This document shows, in pieces, positions 55,817 to 63,963 of a DNA stretch of 64,000 nucleotides. This stretch comes from Dyella kyungheensis. GTDB taxonomy: Bacteria; Pseudomonadota; Gammaproteobacteria; Xanthomonadales; Rhodanobacteraceae. Position 1 is the first letter of the stretch, and each line of letters opens with the position of its first letter. Location of the stretch: NCBI RefSeq assembly GCF_016905005.1, contig NZ_JADIKC010000007.1:489306-553305 (forward strand), given 5' to 3'. The notes beneath the pieces are model-generated. The model was not told where the DNA came from, did not search any database, and worked only from the letters and a program-made list of their open reading frames with translations. A program made the position numbers and the translations under genes.

Positions 55817-56172
55817 GCGAGAACATTGCCTCCATCGACCAGCGCCGCGCCCTGCGCAAACGCGCCAATTTCACCGCCGTGGTCACCGACGTGATCACAC
55901 GCCAGCCCATCGGCCACCTGGGCAACCTCTCCGCCAACGGCATGCTGTTGATCAGCACGCACCCGCCACGCAGCGAGGCGATCTACCAGGTAAGCCTGTC
56001 GCTACCCGGCCTGGGCAGCTCGCCGCAGAGCATCGAGGTGGGCATCCAGGAGCAATGGCACGAGGCGGCAGCCAGCCCCGGCCAGGTGTGGTCGGGCTAT
56101 CGCATCGTGGCGATCGATGATGCGGATGCCGCGATGCTGGATGCGTGGCTGGAGCAGCCGGAGAGGGTTTAG
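55813..56172 (+). CDS. PilZ domain protein
   Basis: A 119-residue single PilZ domain. The start is a GTG at 55813 that overlaps the previous stop (GTGA), giving the mature start SENIASIDQ. The c-di-GMP-binding motifs are intact: R11xxxR15 in RRALRKR and N38xSxxG43 in NLSANG. The following barrel includes YQVSLSLPGLG and GIQEQWHEA. PilZ proteins bind cyclic di-GMP and act on partners. The translational coupling to the DUF1631 gene suggests they work together. Confidence 0.88.
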   Translation: MSENIASIDQRRALRKRANFTAVVTDVITRQPIGHLGNLSANGMLLISTHPPRSEAIYQVSLSLPGLGSSPQSIEVGIQEQWHEAAASPGQVWSGYRIVAIDDADAAMLDAWLEQPERV

Positions 56173-56285
56173 GCTGGTTGCTTTCTCTCGCTGGTGGCTG
56201 CTTTTGCTTCTGGCGCGTCGTTCCGGCGTGGGCAGGGCGCGCTTTTTTTCGAAAGCCGAATGGCTGGTCATCCAGTAGACGTATC

Positions 56286-56406
56286 GCTCTGTTGCCGCGA
56301 TACCGCGACCGGGCCGCTTACGCAGCGGGCGTTTCGACTGCCTGCCGGCAGCCGAGTCACTTTTCTCTTGCTGGCCCAAGAGAAAAGTAACCCAAAGAGA
56401 ATGGCC
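56286..56406 (+). repeat. Dispersed intergenic element, copy 1
   Basis: It contains a CTTTTCTCTTG / CAAGAGAAAAG hairpin (56360-56387) and the phrase GTCACTTTTCT...AAAAGTAACC. A divergent copy lies in inverted orientation at about 57005-57112. Confidence 0.7.
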
Positions 56407-56652
56407 TCAAGAGCTGGCAGCATCGTGTTGAATCCAAGCGCGAACGCTCGAGGCGCGTCCCACCGGATCTCCATGGGAGGCTACCCCAGGGGTACTTCCA
56501 CGCGCGGCGCAACGCGCCCGAATCGCTGAGGACTCAAAGCGGAGGCTCGCTCCGCATCGCCCGTGGCTTGTCTTCGCGATGCACATCACTTCTCCCCGCC
56601 GGGGAGAGGGCCGGGGTGAGGGGCGGGTGCTCGCGGGAACCTGTGTGCTTTC

Positions 56653-56732
56653 TGTGGGAGCGCACTTGTGCGCGACAGCCACGCATGGATGTACCGCTCC
56701 GTCGGCTTGTCGCGCACAAGTGCGCTCCCACA
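56653..56732. repeat. REP-doublet element, CTTG subtype
   Basis: Perfect 24-bp arms (56653-56676 and 56709-56732) around a 32-bp centre. The arms are identical to those at 14458-14538. Confidence 0.9.
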
Positions 56733-56761
56733 GTAGCCCTGCAGCTCTCGCTCTTAGCTCC

Positions 56762-56838
56762 GGCTCTTGGCTCTTGGCTCTTGGCTCTTGGCTCTTGGCT
56801 CTCGGCTCTCGGCTCTCGGCTCTCGGCTCTCGGCTCTC
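56762..56838 (+). repeat. Heptanucleotide tandem repeat
   Basis: Five GGCTCTT units (56762-56796) followed by six GGCTCTC units (56797-56838), 77 bp in all. A degenerate lead-in precedes it. Seven is not a multiple of three, so it does not encode a simple peptide repeat in one frame. Confidence 0.95.
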
Positions 56839-56850
56839 AGGGGGCCCCGT

Positions 56851-56996
56851 ATGACGCGGCGGGTGGGTGGAGGATCAGCCCGCAGGGTGGCCCGCATGGA
56901 TGCGGGCCAGTTTTTCGCCAGGGCAGGATGCCCTGTCGAAAAACCCCGCAACCCACCCCGCACCTGGACGGCCGCTAGGCCCGTAAGGCGCGTCAT
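56851..56996. repeat. Nested palindromic element
   Basis: The outermost complementary arms are ATGACGCG (56851-56858) and CGCGTCAT (56989-56996). Inside are a GGCCCGCA/TGCGGGCC hairpin (56889-56908) and a GTTTTTCG/CGAAAAAC stem (56910-56944) that itself encloses CAGGGC/GCCCTG. Confidence 0.75.
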
Positions 56997-57004
56997 CCGG
57001 GGGG

Positions 57005-57112
57005 CCCTTTCTTTCGGTTACTTTTCTTTGGGCAAGCAAAGAAAAGTGACCCGGCCTCCGGCAGGAGGACGGAAGCCCGCGGCAGGCGAGCCAGGTCGCC
57101 GTATCGCGACAA
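57005..57112 (-). repeat. Dispersed intergenic element, inverted copy 2
   Basis: Reverse-complement relative of the 56286-56406 element, with CTTTTCTTTG/CAAAGAAAAG hairpin (57021-57046) and a matching GTTGTCGCGATACGGCGACC flank on the minus strand. Confidence 0.7.
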
Positions 57113-57276
57113 CCAAGCGCAACGTCACTGGATCCCGGCCTGCGCCGGGATGACGAGCTAGGGCGCACGTGGGCCAGCCCCACCCAAAACTAGCGATACC
57201 CGCCCCACCGCGCGATCATGTCCCTTTCCCCTCTCGCCCGGTGCCACCCACCCGGCGCAGCCGCCCCGGAGTCGCC

Positions 57277-58599
57277 ATGCAAGACCGCCTCGCCCCGCTC
57301 TACTCCCAACACCTGGCCACACTGCGCGAACGCGCCGACAAGGCACTCGCCCTGGGCAACTTCGATCACCTGGTGATCGCGTCGGGCACGCCGCTGCGCA
57401 AGTTTCTCGACGACCAGGACTATCCCTTCGTCGCCAACCCTCATTTCCGCCACTGGCTGCCGCTCAACATCCCAGGCAGCTGGATTGTCTACACGCCGGG
57501 CCACAAGCCAAAGCTGATCTTCCTGCAACCCAAGGATTACTGGCATGTCGTGCCCGCCGCGCCGAGCGGTTACTGGGTCGAGCATTTCGACATCGAGATC
57601 GTGCGCGACGCCACCGATGCCGTGGCGCTGCTGCCCAACGCCAACACCCGCCGCGCCATCATCGGCCCCGAGTGCCCCACAGTCCCGGGCGCCGAAGCGA
57701 ACAACCCGCAGGCCGTGCTCGATTACCTGCATTGGCATCGCTCGTACAAGACGCCCTACGAACTGGAACTGATGCGCGAAGCCAGCCGCGTCGGCACGCG
57801 CGCCCACCGGGCCGCGGAACAGGCGTTCCGTGCCGGCGAAAGCGAAATCGGCATCCACATGGCGTACCTCGCCGCCGCCGACCAGATCGACGCCGAACTG
57901 CCCTACGCCAGCATCGTGGCGCTCAACGAACACGGCGCCGTGCTTCATTACACGCACTTCGATCGCAAGGCGCCGGCGCAAAGCCGCTCCTTCCTGATCG
58001 ATGCAGGCGGCAGCGCCGCCGGCTATGCGAGCGATATCACCCGCACGTATGCCGCCCAGGGACACGCCGAATTCCAGGCGCTGATCGACAGCGTCGACGT
58101 CGCGCAGCGAGGCTTTGCCGCGAAAGTGCGTGCAGGCCAGAGCTATCCGGAACTGCACATCCACGCCCACCACGTGCTCGCCGAGGTGTTGCGCGAACAC
58201 GGCATCATCCGCATGAGTGCGGAAAGCGCGGTGAGCTCCGGCGTCACTTCCGCGTTCTTCCCGCACGGCCTTGGCCATCCGATCGGTCTGCAGGTGCACG
58301 ACGTGGCCGGCTTCCAGGCATCCGAAACCGGCGGCACCATCGCGCGGCCGCAAGGTCATCCCTACCTGCGCATGACGCGCGTGCTGGAGCCGGGCATGGT
58401 GGTGACGATCGAGCCGGGCCTGTACTTCATCGACATGCTGCTGGAGGAAGTGCGCGCCAAACCGGTTTCCAGCGAGATCGACTGGGCACGCGTGGAACGT
58501 CTGCGCCCCTATGGCGGCATTCGCATCGAAGACGATGTGGTGTGCACCGACGGCGAGCCCGAGAACCTCACCCGCGATGCCTTTGCGCTGATCGGCTGA
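57277..58599 (+). CDS. pepQ: Xaa-Pro dipeptidase (prolidase)
   Basis: A 440-residue M24B metallopeptidase that splits Xaa-Pro dipeptides. The pita-bread domain contains the dinuclear metal ligands: Asp in FLIDAGGSAAGYASDITRTY (two Asp), His in FPHGLGHPIGLQVHDV, Glu in VVTIEPGLYF and Glu in GIRIEDDVV (quoted here by motif). The N-terminal domain (about 1-165) is of the PepQ type, shorter than in PepP. The start at 57277 gives the expected length; the longer open frame runs into the repeat island. It is followed by a long hairpin. Confidence 0.94.
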   Translation: MQDRLAPLYSQHLATLRERADKALALGNFDHLVIASGTPLRKFLDDQDYPFVANPHFRHWLPLNIPGSWIVYTPGHKPKLIFLQPKDYWHVVPAAPSGYWVEHFDIEIVRDATDAVALLPNANTRRAIIGPECPTVPGAEANNPQAVLDYLHWHRSYKTPYELELMREASRVGTRAHRAAEQAFRAGESEIGIHMAYLAAADQIDAELPYASIVALNEHGAVLHYTHFDRKAPAQSRSFLIDAGGSAAGYASDITRTYAAQGHAEFQALIDSVDVAQRGFAAKVRAGQSYPELHIHAHHVLAEVLREHGIIRMSAESAVSSGVTSAFFPHGLGHPIGLQVHDVAGFQASETGGTIARPQGHPYLRMTRVLEPGMVVTIEPGLYFIDMLLEEVRAKPVSSEIDWARVERLRPYGGIRIEDDVVCTDGEPENLTRDAFALIG

Positions 58600-58604
58600 A
58601 CACG

Positions 58605-58637
58605 TATGGCCCGCCCCGCGATGGCGGGCGGGCCATA
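58605..58637 (+). terminator. Hairpin after pepQ
   Basis: Perfect 11-bp arms TATGGCCCGCC / GGCGGGCCATA around an 11-nt loop, 5 bp after the pepQ stop. No T-run follows. Confidence 0.5.
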
Positions 58638-58781
58638 GGTAAAAACACCTACACCCTAATGCCCGGGAAATGCTGCGGCATTTCAGCCCGCGCGGCCACG
58701 CGCCGCTGCGTCAACCCTCCGCACGACAACTTCACGCCGGTTGCGTATGCTCGCCCCAAGGTACAGCTAGGGGCTTGCTGC

Positions 58782-59024
58782 ATGTCCATGCCGTCCGCCG
58801 AACCGGTCATGCCGGTGTCGGCTCCCGTTGACCTGCCAAAACCACCGCTGCGTCGCCTGGCGCGCAAGCTGATCCTGTTGGTGCTCGCCAAGATCGTTTT
58901 CATCTCGCTGGTCTGGTGGGCGGTCGCCGCCTATTACGAGCGCCCCGATACCCGTCCCGCCGCGATCGAGCATCTGCTCGCGCCGGCGCCTTCCTCTTCC
59001 TCACCGCAAGCAGGCAACCCATGA
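58782..59024 (+). CDS. cydP: Putative small cytochrome bd subunit CydP
   Basis: An 80-residue protein with one transmembrane helix (LILLVLAKIVFISLVWWAVA) after a basic segment (PPLRRLARK), then a short periplasmic tail. This matches the small CydP-type proteins encoded just before cydA in several gammaproteobacteria. The stop overlaps the cydA start (ATGA), so the two are translationally coupled. Its role in oxidase assembly or stability is inferred from position. Assignment of the symbol rests on size, helix and location rather than a strong motif. Confidence 0.7.
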   Translation: MSMPSAEPVMPVSAPVDLPKPPLRRLARKLILLVLAKIVFISLVWWAVAAYYERPDTRPAAIEHLLAPAPSSSSPQAGNP

Positions 59025-60607
59025 TCATCGATCCCGAGGTCGTCACGCTCTCACGCCTGCAGTTCGCGCTGACTGCGCTCTATCACTTCCTGTTCGTACC
59101 GCTCACGCTCGGCATTGTGTGGATCCTGGCCATCATGGAGGCCGTCTACGTGATGACCGGACGCGAAGTCTGGAAGCGCATGGTGCAGTTCTGGGGCGTG
59201 CTGTTCGGCATCAATTTCGCCATGGGCGTCGCCACCGGCGTCACCATGGAATTCCAGTTCGGCATGAACTGGGCGTATTACGCGCATTACGTCGGCGATG
59301 TGTTCGGCACGCCGCTGGCCATCGAAGGACTGATGGCGTTCTTCCTCGAAGCGACACTGGTGGGCCTGTTCTTCATGGGCTGGAACCGCATGTCGCGCAT
59401 CGCGCACCTGCTCACGACCTGGTTCCTGGCGTTGGGCACCAATCTTTCCGCGCTGTGGATTCTGATCGCCAACGGCTGGATGCAGAATCCGGTCGGTTCG
59501 GCCTTCAACGCGCAGACCATGCGCATGGAAGTCACCTCGTTCGCGGAGGTGATGTTCAATCCGGTGGCACAGGCGAAGTTCGTGCATACGGTGAGCGCCG
59601 GCTACGTGATCGGTTCGATGTTCGTGCTGTCGATCAGCGCCTGGTATCTGCTGCGCGGCCGCAACACCGATTTCGCCAAGCGTTCGATGACGGTGGCCGC
59701 GAGCTTCGGCCTGGCCGCTGCGCTTTCCGTGGTCGTGCTGGGCGACGAATCGGGTTACGCGGTTTCCGAAAACCAGAAGATGAAGATGGCCGCCATCGAG
59801 GCCATGTGGGAAACCGAACCGGCACCCGCCTCGTTCACGCTGTTTGGCCTTCCGGACGTGGAGAACCACACCACCCACTATGCCCTGCGCATTCCGTGGG
59901 TGATGGGCCTGATCGGCACGCGCTCGATCGATCAACCCATTCCGGGCATTTCCAACCTGGTGGAGGACGCCAAGGGCCGCATCCATACCGGCCTGCAGGC
60001 GTACGACGCCATGCTGGTATTGCGCGAGGACAAGGACAACGCCCAGGCCAAGGCCATCCTCGCCGCGCACGACAAGGACATGGGTTACGCCCTGCTGCTC
60101 AAGCGCTTCATGGACGATCCGCGCAAGGCAACGCCGGCGGATATCCAGAAGGCAGCGGACAGCACGATCCCGAACGTGCCGGTGCTGTTCTGGTCGTTCC
60201 GCATCATGGTGGCCTGCGGCTTCTACTTCATCCTGCTGTTCTCCGTGATGTTCTGGCAGGCGAGCAAGCGCCAGCTCGACAAGCGCCGCTGGCTGCTCAA
60301 GGTGGCGTTGTGGAGCCTGCCGCTGCCGTGGATCTCCACCGAACTGGGCTGGATCGTGGCCGAGTACGGGCGCCAGCCGTGGGCCATCGAAGGCGTGCTG
60401 CCGACCGCGCTGGGCGTCTCCAGCGTGACGGCAGGACAGGTGTGGACCTCGCTGGGCGGCTTCGTGCTGTTCTACAGCGTGCTGGCGATCATCGACGCCG
60501 TGCTGATGGTGAAGTACGCCAAGAAGGGGCCCGACGGCCTGGGCCTGTGGCCACCGTCCGAACCCGTGCCGCCCCTGACCAACGTTGCCGCCCACGCAGG
60601 CGCCTGA
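59021..60607 (+). CDS. cydA: Cytochrome bd ubiquinol oxidase subunit I
   Basis: A 528-residue subunit carrying hemes b558, b595 and d; it oxidises quinol and reduces oxygen to water. The heme ligand H22 is in [15 protein letters not shown], a second His in [11 protein letters not shown] and the Met ligand in [11 protein letters not shown]. The long Q-loop between helices 6 and 7 (about residues 250-390) is of the E. coli CydA (L) type and not the short cyanide-insensitive type. The sequence follows E. coli CydA closely ([22 protein letters not shown] quoted by [13 protein letters not shown]). ATG 59021 overlaps the cydP stop. Confidence 0.97.
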   Translation: MIIDPEVVTLSRLQFALTALYHFLFVPLTLGIVWILAIMEAVYVMTGREVWKRMVQFWGVLFGINFAMGVATGVTMEFQFGMNWAYYAHYVGDVFGTPLAIEGLMAFFLEATLVGLFFMGWNRMSRIAHLLTTWFLALGTNLSALWILIANGWMQNPVGSAFNAQTMRMEVTSFAEVMFNPVAQAKFVHTVSAGYVIGSMFVLSISAWYLLRGRNTDFAKRSMTVAASFGLAAALSVVVLGDESGYAVSENQKMKMAAIEAMWETEPAPASFTLFGLPDVENHTTHYALRIPWVMGLIGTRSIDQPIPGISNLVEDAKGRIHTGLQAYDAMLVLREDKDNAQAKAILAAHDKDMGYALLLKRFMDDPRKATPADIQKAADSTIPNVPVLFWSFRIMVACGFYFILLFSVMFWQASKRQLDKRRWLLKVALWSLPLPWISTELGWIVAEYGRQPWAIEGVLPTALGVSSVTAGQVWTSLGGFVLFYSVLAIIDAVLMVKYAKKGPDGLGLWPPSEPVPPLTNVAAHAGA

Positions 60608-60617
60608 GGAGAACGTC

Positions 60618-61748
60618 ATGTTCGACTATGAAACGCTACGCGTGATCTGGTGGGCCTTGCTCGGCGTCCTGCTGATCGGCTTCGCCGTCATGGACGGCTT
60701 CGACTTCGGCGTCGCCGCGCTGCTGCGCGTGCTCGGCAAGACCGAGGACGAGCGACTGGTGATGCTGGAAACCATCGAGCCTACCTGGGAAGGCAACCAG
60801 GTGTGGTTCGTGCTGGGCGGCGGCGCGGCCTTCGCGGCATGGCCGCAGCTGTATGCGGTGTCGTTCTCGGGCATGTACCTGGCGATCTTCCTGGTGCTGC
60901 TGGCCCTGATCCTGCGACCGGTCGGCTTCAACTTTCGCGGCAAGGTGCACGATCCGCGCTGGCGTAGCTTGTGGGACGGCGTGCTCACCGCGTCGGGCAT
61001 CGTGGTGATGCTGATTTCCGGGGTGGCCTTCGGCAACCTGTTCCTCGGCGCGCCGTTCCAGTTCGACAACGACCTGCGCATGAGCTGGCACGGCAGCTTC
61101 TTCGAGTTGCTGCATCCGTTCGCGCTGGTGGCCGGCCTCGTCTCGCTGACCATGCTGCTGGCGCACGGTGCCTGCTGGGCGGCCTACAAGGCCGACCACG
61201 TGGTTGCCGATCGTGCGGTGCGCGTGGCGCGCTGGACCACGCTGGCCTATGTGGTGGTCTACGTCGCGGCCGGCATCTGGCTCGCCTACGGCGTGGCGGG
61301 CTACGCGATCGTGGGACCGGTGGTCACCGATGGCGTGTCCAATCCGCTGTACAAGCAGGTCGCGCACGGCAGCAGCTGGTTCGCCAGCTACCTGGAGCAT
61401 CCTTCGTTCTGGCTGGCGCCGGTGCTCGCGTTCGCCGGTGCCATCGGCGTGCAGCTCACCGTCGGCAAGAAGGGGCTCGGCGGTTTCCTGTGCAGCAGCC
61501 TGATGGTGGCGGGCACGATACTTTCCGCCGGTTTCGCGCTGTTTCCGTTCCTGCTGCCTTCGCGGCTGGATCCGCGTTCCAGCCTCACCGTGTGGGACGC
61601 ATCCTCCAGCAAGGGCACGCTGGGCCTGATGCTGGCGATGACGCTGATCTTCATGCCGCTCATCATCATCTACACCAGCTGGGTCTACCGGGTGGTGCGC
61701 GGACGCGTGACGCTGGATCACGTGCGCGGCTCCGGCCACACCTACTAA
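60618..61748 (+). CDS. cydB: Cytochrome bd ubiquinol oxidase subunit II
   Basis: A 376-residue partner subunit with eight or nine helices. The N-terminus [20 protein letters not shown] and the following [11 protein letters not shown] are diagnostic. [23 protein letters not shown] is conserved in all CydB (quoted in part: [14 protein letters not shown]). The Shine-Dalgarno GAGGAGAAC lies directly upstream, 10 bp after cydA. It provides structural support to CydA and contacts the heme groups. Confidence 0.97.
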   Translation: MFDYETLRVIWWALLGVLLIGFAVMDGFDFGVAALLRVLGKTEDERLVMLETIEPTWEGNQVWFVLGGGAAFAAWPQLYAVSFSGMYLAIFLVLLALILRPVGFNFRGKVHDPRWRSLWDGVLTASGIVVMLISGVAFGNLFLGAPFQFDNDLRMSWHGSFFELLHPFALVAGLVSLTMLLAHGACWAAYKADHVVADRAVRVARWTTLAYVVVYVAAGIWLAYGVAGYAIVGPVVTDGVSNPLYKQVAHGSSWFASYLEHPSFWLAPVLAFAGAIGVQLTVGKKGLGGFLCSSLMVAGTILSAGFALFPFLLPSRLDPRSSLTVWDASSSKGTLGLMLAMTLIFMPLIIIYTSWVYRVVRGRVTLDHVRGSGHTY

Positions 61749-61766
61749 CCGAGAGAGGACGACACC

Positions 61767-61898
61767 ATGTGGTATTTCTCCTGGATGCTCGGCCTCGGCC
61801 TTGCCTGCGCCTTCGGCATCCTCAATGCGATGTGGTACGAGGTGCACGCGGATGATGAAGCGCATGAGCGCAAGGAGCCGCGCCCGGCCGGGAAGTAA
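61767..61898 (+). CDS. cydX: Cytochrome bd small subunit CydX
   Basis: A 43-residue protein encoded 18 bp after cydB, too short for ordinary gene finding. The sequence MWYFSWMLGLGLACAFGI and NAMWYEVHADDE is diagnostic of CydX: a single helix starting MWYFxW with NAMW(Y/L)E at its end. CydX stabilises the heme-binding region of the oxidase in E. coli. The start has GAGAGGAC upstream. It completes a cydPABX operon and is followed by a REP doublet. Confidence 0.95.
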   Translation: MWYFSWMLGLGLACAFGILNAMWYEVHADDEAHERKEPRPAGK

Positions 61899-61913
61899 GC
61901 CGTTGGATTCTTG

Positions 61914-61981
61914 TGTGGGAGCGCACCCTGTGCGCGACTGCCTCAGCGCTTCGGCAGTCGCGCACAGGGTGCGCTCCCACA
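61914..61981. repeat. REP-doublet element, CCCTG subtype
   Basis: Complementary arms of 29 bp (61914-61942 and 61953-61981) with a 10-nt loop, the most compact of the copies. It sits between cydX and the convergent pepP gene and could also end transcription. Confidence 0.9.
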
Positions 61982-61993
61982 GGGTTGGGCTGG

Positions 61994-63298
61994 TCAGCGC
62001 GAAGCGAGCAACGCTTCAATCTCGTCCGCATCCTTGGGCACGTCGCTGGTCAGCACTTCATGGCCATCCTTCACCACGGCCACATCGTCCTCGATGCGGA
62101 TGCCGATGCCGCGCCAGCGCTCGGCCACCGTGAAGTCTCCCGGCGGCACATAGATGCCCGGCTCCACCGTCACCACCATGCCAGGCTCGAGCAGGCGGGG
62201 TTCGCCGTCGACCCGGTAGTCGCCCACGTCGTGCACGTCCAGGCCCAGCCAGTGGCCGGTCTTGACCGGGAAAAAGCGCTTGTAGCTGCCTTCGGCGATG
62301 GCCTCGTCCGCCGAACCCTTGATCAGGCCAAGCGCACAGAGGCCTTCGGTGATCACGTGCACCGCCGCCTCGTGGGCCGCGTTGAAAGCGCGGCCCGGCA
62401 GCACCTCGTCGATCGCCGCCTGTTGCGCCGCCAGCACCACTTCGTACAGCGCCCGCTGTTCGCGGCTGTAGCGCCCGCTCACCGGAAACGTGCGCGTGAT
62501 GTCGGACGCATAGCAGTCCACTTCCGCACCCGCATCCACCAGCAACAGATCGCCGTCGCGCAACACCGCGCGGTTCGCCGTGTAGTGCATCACGCAGGCG
62601 TTGGTGCCGCTGGCGACGATCGGCGGAAACGCGGGGACGGCCCCGTGCCGACGCATCACGCGCAGGATTTCCGCCTCGACCTCGTATTCATGCCGGCCGG
62701 CGATGGCCGCCTGCATGGCGGCGCGATGCGCCTCGGCGGCAATCGATGCCGACGAGCGCATCAACTTCAGCTCGCCGCGCGATTTGTACAGGCGCAGGTC
62801 GTGCAGCAGATGGCCCAGCGCCACGAATTCCTTCGGCACCACGCCGCCACCGCGCAACTGGCGCAGGCGGCGCATCCAGCCCAGCAGGCGGGCGTCGAAT
62901 TCCGGCTCGCGGCCGAAGTGGCAGTACACCCGCGCCCTGCCCTCGATCATGCCGGGCAGGATGTCGTCGATATCGTCGATCGGGAACGCGTCGTCCATGC
63001 CGTGCTCGCTCACCGCGCGTTCGGCGCCGATGGACTCGCCATGCCAGCGCTCGTGTTCCGCGTCGCGCTCACGGCAGAACAGCACCGCCTCGCCGTGCTT
63101 GCGGCCCGGCAGCAGCGCCAGCACCGCCTCGGGCTCGGGAAAGCCCGACAGGTAGTGCAGATCCGAGTCCTGCCGGTAAGGCCAGTTGGCATCCGCATTG
63201 CGTACCCGCTCGGGCGCGGCGGCGATCAGCAGCACCGCGTCCTCGCCCGCCATGCGCATCAACTGGCGTCGACGGCGGGCGTATTCCTCGGCCGACAT
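61994..63298 (-). CDS. pepP: Xaa-Pro aminopeptidase PepP
   Basis: A 434-residue M24B aminopeptidase P. The N-terminal start MSAEEYARRRRQLMRMAGED and the block YLSGFPEPEAVLALLPG belong to the creatinase-like N-domain. The metal ligands are visible: Asp pair in VDAGAEVDCYASDITRTFP, His in GHWLGLDVHDVG, Glu in VVTVEPGIYVP and Glu in GIGIRIEDDVAV. The start at 63298 follows the ygfB stop by 2 bp. It removes N-terminal residues before proline. The ygfB-pepP pair is a known conserved pair. Confidence 0.95.
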   Translation of the reverse strand: MSAEEYARRRRQLMRMAGEDAVLLIAAAPERVRNADANWPYRQDSDLHYLSGFPEPEAVLALLPGRKHGEAVLFCRERDAEHERWHGESIGAERAVSEHGMDDAFPIDDIDDILPGMIEGRARVYCHFGREPEFDARLLGWMRRLRQLRGGGVVPKEFVALGHLLHDLRLYKSRGELKLMRSSASIAAEAHRAAMQAAIAGRHEYEVEAEILRVMRRHGAVPAFPPIVASGTNACVMHYTANRAVLRDGDLLLVDAGAEVDCYASDITRTFPVSGRYSREQRALYEVVLAAQQAAIDEVLPGRAFNAAHEAAVHVITEGLCALGLIKGSADEAIAEGSYKRFFPVKTGHWLGLDVHDVGDYRVDGEPRLLEPGMVVTVEPGIYVPPGDFTVAERWRGIGIRIEDDVAVVKDGHEVLTSDVPKDADEIEALLASR

Positions 63299-63300
63299 GG

Positions 63301-63861
63301 TCAATGCACGGTGTCGCTGCTTGGGCCGCGCTTGGAGCATTCGGCGAACAGCAGCATCGCGCCGAGACGCACGAATTCGTGCACTTCGATCAGCGAATCC
63401 TCGTCTTCGGATTCGTCGCCGAACTCGAACGACGAGGCGGCGATGGTGCCCAGGTCCTTGAGAATTTCCTGCGCCTCTTCGGACAACTTGGCGTGCGTTT
63501 CGGCACCGGCCAGGCCGAAGCCGCCGAGGAAACCGCGACACCAGTCGACCAGGGCGTCGGCGCGTTCGGCCAGCGGGCGATCGTCGGCCGGCAGCATCGG
63601 CTCGAAGCCCAGCTCCGGATCGGCCAGCTCGGCCTGGGTTTGTTTCAGCAAGCGGTCCAGTACCGCCTGGTCGCCGGCCGAGGGCGTGGCGGCCTCGGCG
63701 TCCAGATGCAGGGCTTCGACCAGCGACTGCCGACCGACGCGGCCGCCTCCGGCCAGGAAACCGCATAGCGAGCCATGCAGGCCGCTGGCATCTTCGGCCA
63801 GCTGGAGACGGGCGGCAGCGGCGTCCAGTTCGTCGTAGCCGATCAGCTCGTTCGCAGTCAT
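63301..63861 (-). CDS. ygfB: YgfB/UPF0149 family protein
   Basis: A 186-residue helical protein of the UPF0149/YgfB family. Typical segments: LHGSLCGFLAGGG near the N-terminus, WCRGFLGGFGLAG in the middle, the acidic patch EFGDESEDEDSLIEVHEFVRLGAMLL at the end (shown in part: EDSLIEVHEFVR). In Pseudomonas YgfB affects beta-lactam and peptidoglycan recycling regulation; the role here is unproven. It is co-transcribed with pepP (2-bp gap) and divergent from the next gene. Confidence 0.92.
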   Translation of the reverse strand: MTANELIGYDELDAAAARLQLAEDASGLHGSLCGFLAGGGRVGRQSLVEALHLDAEAATPSAGDQAVLDRLLKQTQAELADPELGFEPMLPADDRPLAERADALVDWCRGFLGGFGLAGAETHAKLSEEAQEILKDLGTIAASSFEFGDESEDEDSLIEVHEFVRLGAMLLFAECSKRGPSSDTVH

Positions 63862-63963
63862 GGCGTGGCTCCTTTCAAGACAAGCGGGCAGTTTAATGCA
63901 CTGGTTCGCGAAACGTAGGCGAGCCTGCTGCGTTGGGCATACCTCCTGTTATAGTTCTGGCCC

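Larger units (their letters stand above)
56173..57276. other. Gene-free island of mixed repeats
   Basis: About 1.1 kb with no supported gene. It contains divergent inverted copies of one element (about 56286-56406 and 57005-57112), a CTCCCCG/CGGGGAG palindrome near 56593, a REP doublet (56653-56732), an 11-unit heptanucleotide tract (56762-56838), a nested palindrome (56851-56996) and a GATCCCGGCCTGCGCCGGGAT-type hairpin near 57131-57152. Short open frames here only read through the repeats. It separates the PilZ gene from pepQ. Confidence 0.75.

Noticed and set aside
56762..56838. Possible CRISPR array
   Set aside because: Units are 7 bp with no spacers and there are no cas genes.
56568..56978. 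Short frames across the heptanucleotide tract
   Set aside because: They encode only slippage-type repeats (LALGSWL units) and REP sequence with no start signal.
57672..58781. Long frame leading into cydP
   Set aside because: It is antiphase over pepQ; only the part from ATG 58782 has a plausible start, a membrane helix and coupling to cydA.
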